DNA of 64,000 bases from Nocardia nova NBRC 15556 (lineage in GTDB: Bacteria; Actinomycetota; Actinomycetes; Mycobacteriales; Mycobacteriaceae), in contig NZ_BDBN01000027.1 of NCBI RefSeq assembly GCF_001613005.1, positions 53,141 to 117,140 on the forward strand, given 5' to 3'. The translations under genes and the position numbers were made by a program. Of this stretch, positions 1 through 8,295 are shown piece after piece (the stretch's first letter is position 1; every line of letters starts with the position of its first letter). The notes beneath the pieces were generated by a model. That model did no database searches. It worked only from the letters and a program-made list of their open reading frames with translations, and was not told where the DNA came from.

Positions 1-1
1 C

Positions 2-553
2 GAATTACCGGACACCTCGCTGATCGCCTCGGTGCCCGTCTCCACCCACGAGACGACACGGCACGAACGCGGCGTCAACAAGGTGTCGACGCTGTTCGCC
101 CAGCTCTACACCGACGTCGAGGATCCGGTGGAACGGCTGCGGCTCATTGCGGAGGCCAACGTCGGCGCCAAGGAGGAACACGAAGTCCTGGGCGCGGACT
201 TCCTGCAGGATTGGGCCGAATACGCGCCGCCGAACACCTTCCGGATCGCGGTGCGCGCCTATTCGTCGTTCAAACTCGCCGAACGGCATCCGGTGGTGCA
301 CAACCTGGTGATCTCCAATGTGCCCGGACCGCAGCAGCCGCTGTACTTCCTCGGCTACCGCATCGACGCGCTGTTCCCGTTCGGCCCGGTCTTCCACGGC
401 GCCGGCCTCAACGTCACGGTGCTGTCGGCCAACGGCGATCTCGATTTCGGCTTCATCGCCTGCCGTGAACTGGTTCCCGATCCGGACCGGATGGCCGACG
501 CCGTACACGACAGCATCTCCGCGCTACTGAAGGCGGCTCAGACCCAGCGCTGA
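2..553 (+). CDS. Wax ester synthase/diacylglycerol acyltransferase, C-terminal part
   Basis: This is the 3' end of a gene that begins before the window; the reading frame is open from base 2. The 183 visible residues match the C-terminal half of the WS/DGAT family, which makes wax esters and triacylglycerol from acyl-CoA in mycolate-containing actinobacteria. Family-typical stretches seen are the VPVSTH segment, VHNLVISNVPGPQQPLYF and the closing GLNVTVLSANGDLDFGF block. The catalytic HHxxxDG motif would lie upstream and is not visible. It converges with the hydrolase on the other strand, leaving only 5 bp between the two stop codons. It may not belong to the catabolic region that follows. 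Confidence 0.85.
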   Translation, partial: ELPDTSLIASVPVSTHETTRHERGVNKVSTLFAQLYTDVEDPVERLRLIAEANVGAKEEHEVLGADFLQDWAEYAPPNTFRIAVRAYSSFKLAERHPVVHNLVISNVPGPQQPLYFLGYRIDALFPFGPVFHGAGLNVTVLSANGDLDFGFIACRELVPDPDRMADAVHDSISALLKAAQTQR

Positions 554-558
554 GCGCC

Positions 559-1479
559 TCAGCTCTCCCGCCGAGCGGCCACCGCCGCGCAGGCCTCGAG
601 GAGCACAGGGACAAAGGCGTCCGCCTCGAGTACACATGCCGCATGTCCGGCCGATACGAGGAAAATCTCCGCGCCGGCGATCATTGTCGCCATCTCCAGC
701 TGCCGATAGACCGGCAGCGCCCGGTCGTGTGTCGTGATCACCACGCCCGTGGGCACCCGCAGGCTCGACAGCCACGGCGAGGAATCGAAGCGCCCCAATT
801 CGGCGATCGCCTGAGTCATCGCCCACCCGCTGGTAGTGCGCAGCTCCGCCAGCGCCCAGCGATCCATTCGCCCTGTCTCCCAGGATATTTCGGGCACATG
901 CGGCAGTTTGGTCGCCGCCTCCGCCACTCTACGACCCGCCGTCTCGGTCATCACCCCGGCGAGCAGCGCCATCCCGCCGTGGAACAGCCGTTCCCGCCAT
1001 TTCTCCCGGAAACGGTAAGTCGTCGCGCACAGCACCAGGCCGCCGACGAGGTCCGGGCGCCGGTGCGCGACCGTTTGGGCGACGATGCCGCCCATGGAGT
1101 ACCCCGCCAGGATCGGCCGGTCCACGCCGGTCACCTCCGCGACAGCGACGACGTCGTCGGCCAGTTCGTCGAGATCGAAACGCGGCGAACGGATTCCGTG
1201 CCCGTGCCAGCGTTGGTCGAACAGCACCACCCGATAGTGCTCGGACAACTCCGCCAGGGCCGGAAACCAGTTCAGCATCGCCGTGGTCACCAGACCGTGC
1301 AACAGGATCACCGTCGGTGCGCCCTCGGGCCCCGGAATATCGACCAGATAGGTCCGCCCGCGCCCGGGCAGATCCACCATTCGCCCCGCGGGCACCGAGG
1401 TCGTGCCCGATACGCGCGTACCGAAGCGCCCGCCGGCCGCCCCGCGACCATTGCCCGCCGTCTGCCGCTCCGCCGCCAT
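559..1479 (-). CDS. Alpha/beta hydrolase
   Basis: A 306-residue single-domain alpha/beta hydrolase. An oxyanion-hole HGL lies near residue 61, a nucleophile elbow GYSMGG has Ser128, and candidate acid Asp252 (THDRA) and His279 (SAGHA) complete the triad. An ATG at 1509 is also in frame, but the ATG at 1479 is chosen because AGGAGG lies five bases upstream and because this puts the palindromic KstR-type site (1514-1527) about 40 bp upstream, where a promoter is expected. Substrate unknown; the family includes carboxylesterases, C-C hydrolases and haloperoxidase-like enzymes. The operator suggests, but does not prove, a link to steroid breakdown. Confidence 0.8.
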   Translation of the reverse strand: MAAERQTAGNGRGAAGGRFGTRVSGTTSVPAGRMVDLPGRGRTYLVDIPGPEGAPTVILLHGLVTTAMLNWFPALAELSEHYRVVLFDQRWHGHGIRSPRFDLDELADDVVAVAEVTGVDRPILAGYSMGGIVAQTVAHRRPDLVGGLVLCATTYRFREKWRERLFHGGMALLAGVMTETAGRRVAEAATKLPHVPEISWETGRMDRWALAELRTTSGWAMTQAIAELGRFDSSPWLSSLRVPTGVVITTHDRALPVYRQLEMATMIAGAEIFLVSAGHAACVLEADAFVPVLLEACAAVAARRES

Positions 1480-1513
1480 CGCAACCTCCTGCACCGCCGG
1501 CCCGGTCATGAAT

Positions 1514-1527
1514 TAGAACGCGTTCCA
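1514..1527 (-). promoter_or_regulatory. KstR-type palindromic operator
   Basis: TAGAACGCGTTCCA matches TnnAACnnGTTnnA, the known binding consensus of KstR, the TetR-family repressor of cholesterol catabolism in mycolic-acid actinobacteria. It sits about 35 bp upstream of the hydrolase start at 1479. It could also affect nothing else nearby, since the next gene upstream reads the same way and ends at 1549. Confidence 0.6.
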
Positions 1528-1548
1528 ATTCGATGGTACCGGGTGCGG

Positions 1549-2571
1549 TCAGCGGGCTCCGGGCAGCAGCACAGCCGCCCCGGCGAATCGGCCGTGTGCC
1601 AGGTCGGCCAGGGCCCGGTCGGCGGATTCGAGCGGATAGGGGTTGATGCGAACCTGCATCCGGTGCCGAGCGCAGAATTCCAGGAATTCGCGGCCGTCCG
1701 CGCGCGTGTTGGCCGTGACCGAACGGATCTCGCGCTCCTGGAACAGATGGCGCTGATAGTTCAGCACCGGGATGTCCGTGAGGTGGATACCCGCGATCGA
1801 CAGCACACCACCGCGGTCCAGCCCCTCCAACGCGGGCAGCACGAGGTCCCCGACCGGCGCGAACAGGATCGCCGAATCCAGCGGCACCGGCGGCGGGTCG
1901 GCCGCGCCCTGCGCCGAGGCCGCGCCCAGCGCCAGGGCCAACTCCCGCGCGGCGGCGTCGCGGGTCATCACGTGCACCTCGGCGCCCTGTGCCAGGGCGA
2001 CCTGGGCGGCCAGATGCGCGCTGCCGCCGAAACCGTAGATACCGAGCCGTCCCCCCGGCGGCAGTGAGGCCCGTCGCAGCGCCCGGTAGCCGATGATGCC
2101 CGCGCAGAGCAAGGGGGCCAATTCCGCGTCGGCATACCCGGAAGGCAGCGGATACACGTAATCGGCAGGCGCCGTGGCATATTCGGCGTAACCACCGTCG
2201 GCGTCCCATCCGGTGTAGCGCGAATTCGGGCACAGATTCTCCGCGCCGCGGCGGCAGTACGCGCACACCCCGCACGTGCTGCGCAACCACGCGATACCGA
2301 CCCGGTCACCGGGCGCGACAGCCGTCGCTCCGGCACCCGCAGCCACCACCTCCCCCACGACCTCGTGACCGGGCACCACCCGCTGCCGGTGCACCGGCAG
2401 ATCACCCTCGGCGACATGCAGATCGGTGCGGCACACGCCGCAGGCCAGCACTCGCACCAGCACCTCTCCCGCGGCCGGCTCGGGAATCGGGATCCGGGCG
2501 CGGACCGGCGGGGATTCGTCGATCGGACCGGGCCGCACCACCTGCCAGGCGGCCATCGTCGCAGGGCTCAT
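1549..2571 (-). CDS. Zinc-dependent alcohol dehydrogenase (MDR family)
   Basis: A 340-residue medium-chain dehydrogenase that interconverts alcohols and aldehydes or ketones with NAD(P). Catalytic zinc ligands are visible as Cys47 (CGVCRTD) and His69-Glu70 (PGHE). The structural zinc site is Cys100, Cys103, Cys106 and Cys114 in the CGVCAYC...NLC segment. The nucleotide fold is marked by [16 protein letters not shown]. The start at 2571 has AGGAG upstream; an inner ATG at 2556 is less likely. It lies upstream of the hydrolase on the same strand with about 70 bp between them. It most resembles propanol-preferring AdhA/AdhP-type enzymes; true substrate unknown. Confidence 0.85.
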   Translation of the reverse strand: MSPATMAAWQVVRPGPIDESPPVRARIPIPEPAAGEVLVRVLACGVCRTDLHVAEGDLPVHRQRVVPGHEVVGEVVAAGAGATAVAPGDRVGIAWLRSTCGVCAYCRRGAENLCPNSRYTGWDADGGYAEYATAPADYVYPLPSGYADAELAPLLCAGIIGYRALRRASLPPGGRLGIYGFGGSAHLAAQVALAQGAEVHVMTRDAAARELALALGAASAQGAADPPPVPLDSAILFAPVGDLVLPALEGLDRGGVLSIAGIHLTDIPVLNYQRHLFQEREIRSVTANTRADGREFLEFCARHRMQVRINPYPLESADRALADLAHGRFAGAAVLLPGAR

Positions 2572-2694
2572 CGCACTCCTTCCGACACCGGAACGCCCGC
2601 GCCACGGCGGGAAGATCGATGGTAGTCGTGCACGCGGACGAACCCGGCACATCCGGCCGCCGAGGCGGTCACGAGCGCCGGAACGCGGCGTTGA

Positions 2695-2706
2695 TAGCGT
2701 CGCCGA
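2695..2706 (+). promoter_or_regulatory. Leaderless -10 box of the AraC-type gene
   Basis: TAGCGT (2695-2700) stands exactly six bases before the GTG start at 2707, so transcription would begin at or next to the start codon. No Shine-Dalgarno sequence is present. The same TAGCGT/6-nt layout recurs at 8284 and 13024. Confidence 0.55.
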
Positions 2707-3720
2707 GTGCCCCCACCGTCGACCGCCTTCACGCTGCCCATCGGGCGCGTGCACGCGATCGTCGACCTGGCGCGCCGGCGCGGGTGGGACACCGGGGAAC
2801 TGCTCGCCGAAGCCGGCATCGCGCCGCAACTGCTGAACCAGGGCCGCGCCCGCGTCACCGTCGGGCAAGCCGTGCATCTGGTGCAGCAACTGTGGCGCAG
2901 CACCGACGACGAACTACTCGGATTGGGCCGTCACCCGATGCCGCGCGGCACCTTCCGGCTGGTGTGCTTCGCCCTGCTCGGTTCCCGCGATCTCGCCACC
3001 GCACTGCTCCGGTTCCGGATGTTCCAGAAGGCCCTGCCGGGATTTCCGCCGCTACAGCTGAGCACCGACGCCCGCGAGGCGCGAATCGCGTTCGACCTCA
3101 GCGATATCCGTCATCCACACAGCCTGATCATCGACACCATGCTGATGGTCGTCTACCGCTTCCTGGACTGGTCGGTGGGCGGCTCGCTGCGACTGCTGCG
3201 CGTCGAAGTCCCCTATCCGCCCAACGATCTCGACGACTACGACCTGATCTTCGATGCGCCCGTGCGCTTTTCGGCGCCCCATCCGGCCCTGGTGTTCGAT
3301 GCCGCCCTGCTCACCGCACCCCTCGTGCGCGACGAGGACGATCTGCTGCGCTTCCTGCGCAACGCCCCCGAGGCCGTGATCGGCCGCGGCGACGATTCGG
3401 TGTCCACCGCGGCGCAGGTGCGCCGGATCCTGGAGCGCGGCGGACCACGGCACTGGCCCGGTGTCGAACAGATCGCCGGCGAACTGTCCGTCAGCCCCGC
3501 GACACTGCGGCGCAAATTGAGCGAGGAACATACCTCGCCCAGCCGCATCCGCGAACAGATCCTGCGCGATGCCGCGATCGCGGCGCTGGTGCGCGGCGAG
3601 ACGGTGACAGCGATATCGCGCCGGCTCGGATTCTCCGAACCCAGCGCCTTCTCCCGCGCGTTCCGGCGCTGGACCGGCAGCTCCCCCGGTTCCTATCGCG
3701 GTCCCGCCGCCGCGCCCTGA
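2707..3720 (+). CDS. AraC-family transcriptional regulator
   Basis: A 337-residue regulator with an N-terminal Arabinose_bd-type (OruR/ArgR-like) effector domain over roughly residues 20-200 and a C-terminal double helix-turn-helix from about residue 245 to 335. The HTH is recognised from [13 protein letters not shown] and from the [17 protein letters not shown] block typical of AraC proteins. The GTG start is supported by a -10 box six bases upstream, giving a leaderless transcript. It is divergent from the zinc alcohol dehydrogenase and precedes the acyl-CoA dehydrogenase at 3821, so either could be its target. Effector unknown. Confidence 0.85.
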   Translation: MPPPSTAFTLPIGRVHAIVDLARRRGWDTGELLAEAGIAPQLLNQGRARVTVGQAVHLVQQLWRSTDDELLGLGRHPMPRGTFRLVCFALLGSRDLATALLRFRMFQKALPGFPPLQLSTDAREARIAFDLSDIRHPHSLIIDTMLMVVYRFLDWSVGGSLRLLRVEVPYPPNDLDDYDLIFDAPVRFSAPHPALVFDAALLTAPLVRDEDDLLRFLRNAPEAVIGRGDDSVSTAAQVRRILERGGPRHWPGVEQIAGELSVSPATLRRKLSEEHTSPSRIREQILRDAAIAALVRGETVTAISRRLGFSEPSAFSRAFRRWTGSSPGSYRGPAAAP

Positions 3721-3820
3721 GCGATCCGGTCACAAGATCGAGCGCTGCGGTCATTGGCTGCCGCGCGGCGCGCTCCTACCTTGGCGAACGAACACCGTAT
3801 TCGACCAGAGGAGTTTCCCC

Positions 3821-4966
3821 GTGCCGGTGCATCGGTCCCCGTGGATGGACGAAGATCTCGACGCGCTCACCGATTTGGCGCGCCGCTTCTTCGAGAAGGA
3901 GTGCGCACCGAACGAGGATCGCTGGGGCCGCCAGCACCACGTCGACCGCGAAATCTGGAACCGCGCAGGCGAATTGGGTCTGCTGTGCATCTCCATCCCC
4001 GAGGAGTACGGCGGTGGCGGCGGCACCTTCGCCCACGAGGCCGTGATCGCGATCGAGCAGACCCGCACCATGGCGCCCAGCCTCGGCAACCCGGTGCATT
4101 CCACGATCGTCGCGCACTACATCAACGCCTACGGCACCGAGGAACAGAAGCAGGCATGGCTGCCGAAGATGGCCTCCGGCGAGATCGTCGCCGCCATCGC
4201 CATGACCGAACCCGGCACCGGTTCCGACCTGCAGGGCATCCGCACCCGCGCGGTCGCCGACGGTGACCACTACGTCATCGACGGCGCCAAGACCTTCATC
4301 TCCAACGGCCTGCTCGCCGATCTGGTGATCGTCGCCGCCAAGACCTCCGAAGGCAAAGGCGCGGAATCGGTTTCGCTGATCGCCGTCGAGACCGACCGAG
4401 ACGGCTTCCGGCGCGGCCGCAACCTCGAGAAGGTCGGCCAGCACGGCCAGGACACCTGCGAACTGTTCTTCGACGCCGTGCGCGTCCCGAAGACCAACCT
4501 CCTCGGCGCCACCGAGGGCACCGGCTTCATCCAGCTCATGCAGCAACTACCGCAGGAGCGTCTGATCCTGGCCGTCGCCGCCGCGGCAGCGATCGAGAAG
4601 ACCGTCGAGATGACCGTCGCCTACACCAAGGAACGCCAGGCCTTCGGCAAACCCATCTTCAACTTCCAGAACACCCAATTCACCCTCGCCGAATGCGACA
4701 CCATCGCCTCGGTCGCCTGGGCCTTCCTCGACGACTGCGTCGCCAAACACCTCCGCGCCGAGCTCGACATCCCCACCGCCGCCAAAGCGAAATGGTGGCT
4801 GACAGAACAACAATGCCGCGTCGCCGACGAATGCCTCCAGCTGTTCGGCGGATATGGGTACATGGCGGAATACCCGATCTCACGGGTGTTCACGGATGCT
4901 CGGATCCAGAAGATCTATGGCGGGACGAACGAGATCATGAAATTGATTATCGGGCGTAGCTTGTAG
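3821..4966 (+). CDS. Acyl-CoA dehydrogenase (FadE type)
   Basis: A 381-residue FAD-dependent acyl-CoA dehydrogenase that introduces an alpha-beta double bond in acyl-CoA. Typical blocks are AMTEPGTGSDLQGIRT, the GAKTFISNG segment, the RQAFGKPI segment and the C-terminal IYGGTNEIMKLIIGRSL. The position that is Glu in medium-chain enzymes (YEGT) is Gly here, but Glu246 in PQERLIL fits the alternative catalytic base of isovaleryl/long-chain dehydrogenases, so the enzyme is expected to be active. GTG start with GAGGAG seven bases upstream. About 100 bp after the AraC-type gene, same strand. Physiological acyl chain unknown. Confidence 0.9.
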   Translation: MPVHRSPWMDEDLDALTDLARRFFEKECAPNEDRWGRQHHVDREIWNRAGELGLLCISIPEEYGGGGGTFAHEAVIAIEQTRTMAPSLGNPVHSTIVAHYINAYGTEEQKQAWLPKMASGEIVAAIAMTEPGTGSDLQGIRTRAVADGDHYVIDGAKTFISNGLLADLVIVAAKTSEGKGAESVSLIAVETDRDGFRRGRNLEKVGQHGQDTCELFFDAVRVPKTNLLGATEGTGFIQLMQQLPQERLILAVAAAAAIEKTVEMTVAYTKERQAFGKPIFNFQNTQFTLAECDTIASVAWAFLDDCVAKHLRAELDIPTAAKAKWWLTEQQCRVADECLQLFGGYGYMAEYPISRVFTDARIQKIYGGTNEIMKLIIGRSL

Positions 4967-5119
4967 ATTGCCTGGTGAGAGGCGGTTTCCGGGGGGCAGG
5001 ATGCGGCGGCGCTCCCGTCTTCCTCCCGTCTCTCACCGTAATCGCCGTCGGAATGTCGGCTGCCCGCGGGGGTTACCGCTATTCGTATGGATGAAGATCG
5101 TCGATCGCGGGTACTGGGC

Positions 5120-5911
5120 TCAGAGCACGGTCTTCATCTGTCGGGAAATCAGATCCGTCGTCCAGCGCGGCGAAAGCCGTACCAGCCTGTCCAGGAGGCC
5201 GGCGTCCCGGCCGACCACGACGCGGAACTTCCCCTTCTCCATGCCGCCGACGATGCGCCGGGCGGTGTGCTCCGGAGTCGTGGCCGGCACTTTACGGTTA
5301 CCCGGGTCGATCATCGCGACTCCCGAATTACGGCTGAGGTCGGTGCTGATGTTGCCCGGGAAGACGGTGGTGACAGCGACGTCCGTGTCGGCGAGCTCTT
5401 GGTACAGCCCTTCGCTGAATTGTTTGACCGCACCCTTCGTCGCGCTGTAAATCGTCTGCCCCGCGAAGGGCAGCAGGCCTGCCAAACTCGCCACGTTGAC
5501 GAGTCCGGCCTGAGGCCGCTGCCGCAGCTCGGGGAGAAACGCCAGGCACATGTTCACCGTGCCCCAGAAATTGACCTGTACGACGCGCTCGATCTCGCCG
5601 CGTTCCAGGGCGGAGACCGGAACGAACCGGTGGATCACACCCGCGACGTTGATCAGCCCGTCGACCTGCCCGTGCTCGGCGATGACAGCCGCCGGCAGCG
5701 CGTTCACCGCCGCCACGTCGGTGACATCGACGATGTGTACTGAGATCCGATCGGCGTGGTCCGCGGCGAGCGCTCGGGTCTGCTGTAGCCAGTCACCGTT
5801 CAGATCGACCAGAGCGACCCTGGCGCCGCGTTCGAGCAGCCGCAGGACGACCTGCCGCCCGATCCCGTTGCCGGCCCCGGTGACCGCAACGACTTTTCCA
5901 CCTAGCCGCAT
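5120..5911 (-). CDS. Short-chain dehydrogenase/reductase
   Basis: A 263-residue classical SDR. The cofactor motif TGAGNGIG is at residues 11-18, NVAG at 88-91, and Ser142, Tyr155 and Lys159 (YSATK) form the catalytic triad. Asp36 at the end of beta-2 suggests NAD(H) preference. Last gene of a three-gene operon with the MaoC-type protein and a small unknown protein, reading leftward from the operator promoter near 7.1 kb. GAGG stands a few bases before the ATG. The alcohol or ketone substrate cannot be read from the sequence. Confidence 0.88.
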   Translation of the reverse strand: MRLGGKVVAVTGAGNGIGRQVVLRLLERGARVALVDLNGDWLQQTRALAADHADRISVHIVDVTDVAAVNALPAAVIAEHGQVDGLINVAGVIHRFVPVSALERGEIERVVQVNFWGTVNMCLAFLPELRQRPQAGLVNVASLAGLLPFAGQTIYSATKGAVKQFSEGLYQELADTDVAVTTVFPGNISTDLSRNSGVAMIDPGNRKVPATTPEHTARRIVGGMEKGKFRVVVGRDAGLLDRLVRLSPRWTTDLISRQMKTVL

Positions 5912-5985
5912 ACATCCTCACTTCTTGCCGAATCCTTTTTCGCCGGTCTCGCACCTGCCGCGGTCGTCGGTTGCGCAACGCGCCG

Positions 5986-6498
5986 TCATTCGATCCAGCG
6001 GCTCAGTTTGTCGACTACACATGCCGGCTTTGCTGATCCTTCGATTTCCACAGTCACTCGGATAGTGGCCTGCACCCCTCCTGGCACGTCGGTGCACGCC
6101 AGGATTTCGCCGCTACCACGCACGCGCGACCCCGCCGGCACGGGAGCCGGGAACCGGACGCGGTCGGCACCGTAGTTCACCCCCATGGAGACGTTCCGAA
6201 CGTTGATCAGTTGCGGCAGAAAGAGATTGCACAGCGCCAGCGTGAGATATCCATGCGCGATCGTCGACCCGAACGGTGAGCTTTTCGCGCGTTCGACGTC
6301 GACATGAATCCATTGGTGATCGCCCGTCACTTCGGCGAAGCCGTCGATCCGTTGCTGGTCGATCAGGACCCAATTCGTAGGGCCGAGCACAGCGCCGGCT
6401 GCACCACGCAGACCTTCCAAGCCGTCGACCACCAACGGTCCCGCATCCGGATTTTCCGGTGCCATTGCGGGGGTGGAAATCTTCTGAACGATACTCAT
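5986..6498 (-). CDS. MaoC-like hot-dog fold dehydratase
   Basis: A 170-residue protein with a single MaoC/NodN-type hot-dog domain. The hydratase motif FAEVTGDHQWIHVD supplies the Asp and His used to add or remove water at the alpha-beta double bond of acyl-CoA, followed by the family PFGSTIAHGYLTLAL segment. The ATG at 6498 is chosen over an in-frame TTG at 6504 because AAGGAG lies seven bases upstream. It sits 74 bp upstream of the SDR and downstream of the small protein at 6686. Probably an enoyl-CoA hydratase; chain specificity unknown. Confidence 0.85.
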   Translation of the reverse strand: MSIVQKISTPAMAPENPDAGPLVVDGLEGLRGAAGAVLGPTNWVLIDQQRIDGFAEVTGDHQWIHVDVERAKSSPFGSTIAHGYLTLALCNLFLPQLINVRNVSMGVNYGADRVRFPAPVPAGSRVRGSGEILACTDVPGGVQATIRVTVEIEGSAKPACVVDKLSRWIE

Positions 6499-6685
6499 CG
6501 GCAATCTCCTTCGTTCAAGGCACAGCGAGATCCAGCCCGCAAGCGTCTCGGCTGGCGCAGCAGTTGCGCGAGCGGAGTCCGACTCGGTCCGGTGTGAGTG
6601 TCAGGCGAGAAGAGCGGACTCTCGGCAACGCCTATCCGGAAGGTCGGCAGCAGCGCAGTTTCGGCGACATCCGGCGGTAATGCGA

Positions 6686-6892
6686 TCACGGCTGGGAGGC
6701 GGGGACGTCGAGCGGCGCATCGGCCGGATACTCGTGCGGCGCCATCGCATAGGTTTCGGTGAGCAGCGCGATGAATGCCGGGTCGGTGATCGGGTCCGTC
6801 GGTTCGCTGCAGGCGATCCCACGGGTACGCAGATCGGCAAGCAGCATGTCGAAAACGGTCTCCAGGGGGTGCTGCTGTGTCGACGTGCCCAT
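6686..6892 (-). CDS. Small protein of unknown function
   Basis: A 68-residue acidic protein rich in Ala, Pro and Leu, not recognised. It has no Cys cluster and no membrane segment; a predicted helix runs over residues 9-25 (LETVFDMLLADLRTRG). The start is chosen because AAGGA precedes it at about eight bases. It is the first gene after the operator promoter at 7052-7102 and lies upstream of the MaoC and SDR genes on the same strand, which supports it being real. Moderate certainty only, because the gene is short and has no visible family. Confidence 0.45.
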   Translation of the reverse strand: MGTSTQQHPLETVFDMLLADLRTRGIACSEPTDPITDPAFIALLTETYAMAPHEYPADAPLDVPASQP

Positions 6893-7051
6893 CGGAGTTC
6901 CTTCCATCTGTCGCTGCGCATCGCCCGGCGCGGCAGGGCGAATCACATGTCGGGCCCGCAAGGTGTCCGCGCGACCTTCGGCCGGCTCTACTGCGCTTCT
7001 CTCGGACAGGGTGCGGCGTTTCGCGACCTCCCGAATCTGTTCGCCCGGCGG

Positions 7052-7102
7052 ACGTTACCGGCGTGATACGAAGGCGCTGAGCGAATTTCCCGCTCAGCGG
7101 AA
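7052..7102 (-). promoter_or_regulatory. Predicted IclR-type operator plus -10 box, SDR/MaoC operon
   Basis: Operator palindrome TCCCG-CTCAG-CGGAA at 7088-7102. On the minus strand a TAACGT -10 box follows at 7057-7052, 33 bp from the third base of the right half-site. The transcript would start near 7045 and reach the small gene at 6892 after a leader of about 150 nt. Confidence 0.6.
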
Positions 7103-7390
7103 GAGTGGTCACCATTATCGACCTGCAAGTCCTCCGGGGCAGGAAGTCATACGCCTACGACTGGGACGACGACCCTCTCCGCAGCTCAACGCTTTCGGTC
7201 GCTTACAGCATCGGCAATACCGAGTACACCGGCCGGACCATCCCGCCTTCGCTGCGACGATACGCACAATCACCGACCGGATCGCGGCGCATCGCAACCA
7301 GTATCCCGGCCAGTGAAATCACCCTGTTGAACAATCGCTGCGCCTGAGCATGCTGAGCGCATCGGTGACGAACAAAGGAGTACCACCACA
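7103..7390. other. Non-coding stretch before the SDR at 7391
   Basis: About 290 bases, bounded on the left by the operator at 7088-7102. An 80-codon frame starting at 7105 has no ribosome binding site, no family resemblance and atypical composition, and is not accepted as a gene. No second operator or clear TANNNT box was found for the rightward gene. Confidence 0.4.
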
Positions 7391-8197
7391 ATGACTACGC
7401 TGCAGCGCTACGCCGATCGCCGAGTCCTGGTGACGGGGGCCGGATCCGGAATCGGACAGGCGACGGTTCTGCGCATCCTGTCCGAGGGCGGCCGGGTCGC
7501 GGCCGCGGACATCAGCGCCGACGGCCTGAAGGATACGCACGCCAAAGCAGGCGGCGACGCAGAGCGCCTGACCACCGTCGTCATGGACATCGGTGCCGAG
7601 GAATCGGTGAAAACCGGTGTAGCCGAAGCGGTCCGGGAGCTCGGCGGCCTCGACGCACTGGTGAACGCGGCAGGGATTCTGCGCTCGGCACACTTCGAGC
7701 AGACCACCGTGGCCGACTTCGAACAGGTGATCCGAATCAATCTCATCGGCACCTTCGTGGTGATCCGGGAAGCCCTGCCGGCGCTGCGCGAGGGTACCGG
7801 CCCGGCGGTGGTGAACTTCAGCTCCACCTCGGCGCAGTTCGCTCACCCGTACATGTCGGCCTACGCGGCCTCGAAGGGCGGTGTCCAGGCGATGCCCCAC
7901 GCGCTGGCCATGGAATTCAGCAAGCAGGGTATCCGCTTCAATTCCGTTCAGCCGGGCTCGATCTCGTCGGGCATGACCGACGGCACCGGCGAAGCCAAGC
8001 AGAGCGTGGGCCCTGGCCTACCCGCCGACGCCGACTTCGCCCTGTTCGGCAAGACCGCGCCGATGCTGCCGCTTCCCGACGGCGCCATTTTCGCCCAGCC
8101 GGACGCGGTGGCCGCGGTGGTCGCGATGCTCGCCTCCGCCGACGCATACTTCATCACCGGCGCCGAAGTCCGCATCGACGGCGGCTCACACATGTGA
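7391..8197 (+). CDS. Short-chain dehydrogenase/reductase
   Basis: A 268-residue classical SDR. TGAGSGIG occupies residues 15-22, NAAG 92-95, and the active site is Ser144/Ser145 with Tyr158 and Lys162 (YAASK). Asp40 after beta-2 fits NAD(H). The C-terminal FITGAEVRIDGG is the usual family ending. AAAGGAG is ten bases upstream of the ATG. It stands alone between the leftward SDR/MaoC operon and the rightward kinase gene. Similar to steroid and 3-oxoacyl dehydrogenases of the FabG group; substrate not assignable. Confidence 0.88.
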   Translation: MTTLQRYADRRVLVTGAGSGIGQATVLRILSEGGRVAAADISADGLKDTHAKAGGDAERLTTVVMDIGAEESVKTGVAEAVRELGGLDALVNAAGILRSAHFEQTTVADFEQVIRINLIGTFVVIREALPALREGTGPAVVNFSSTSAQFAHPYMSAYAASKGGVQAMPHALAMEFSKQGIRFNSVQPGSISSGMTDGTGEAKQSVGPGLPADADFALFGKTAPMLPLPDGAIFAQPDAVAAVVAMLASADAYFITGAEVRIDGGSHM

Positions 8198-8238
8198 CAG
8201 GCGGTCGGAAGCAATTCCGGAAGCGATTTCGAAAATAC

Positions 8239-8289
8239 TTCCGCTCAACGGGATTCCGGCTCCGGAAGCAGACGTGGCCACCTTAGCGT
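8239..8289 (+). promoter_or_regulatory. Predicted IclR-type operator plus -10 box, kinase gene
   Basis: Operator TTCCG-CTCAA-CGGGA at 8239-8253, then TAGCGT at 8284-8289 (33 bp spacing) and, six bases later, the GTG start at 8296. The transcript should be leaderless. Confidence 0.65.
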
Positions 8290-8295
8290 TCGGCC

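Noticed and set aside
643..2067. Long open frame opposite the hydrolase and alcohol dehydrogenase genes
   Set aside because: High-GC shadow frame: Arg/His/Pro-rich, no family, lies antisense to two well-supported genes.
7105..7347. 80-codon frame before the SDR at 7391
   Set aside because: No ribosome site, no family, unusual composition; more likely non-coding.
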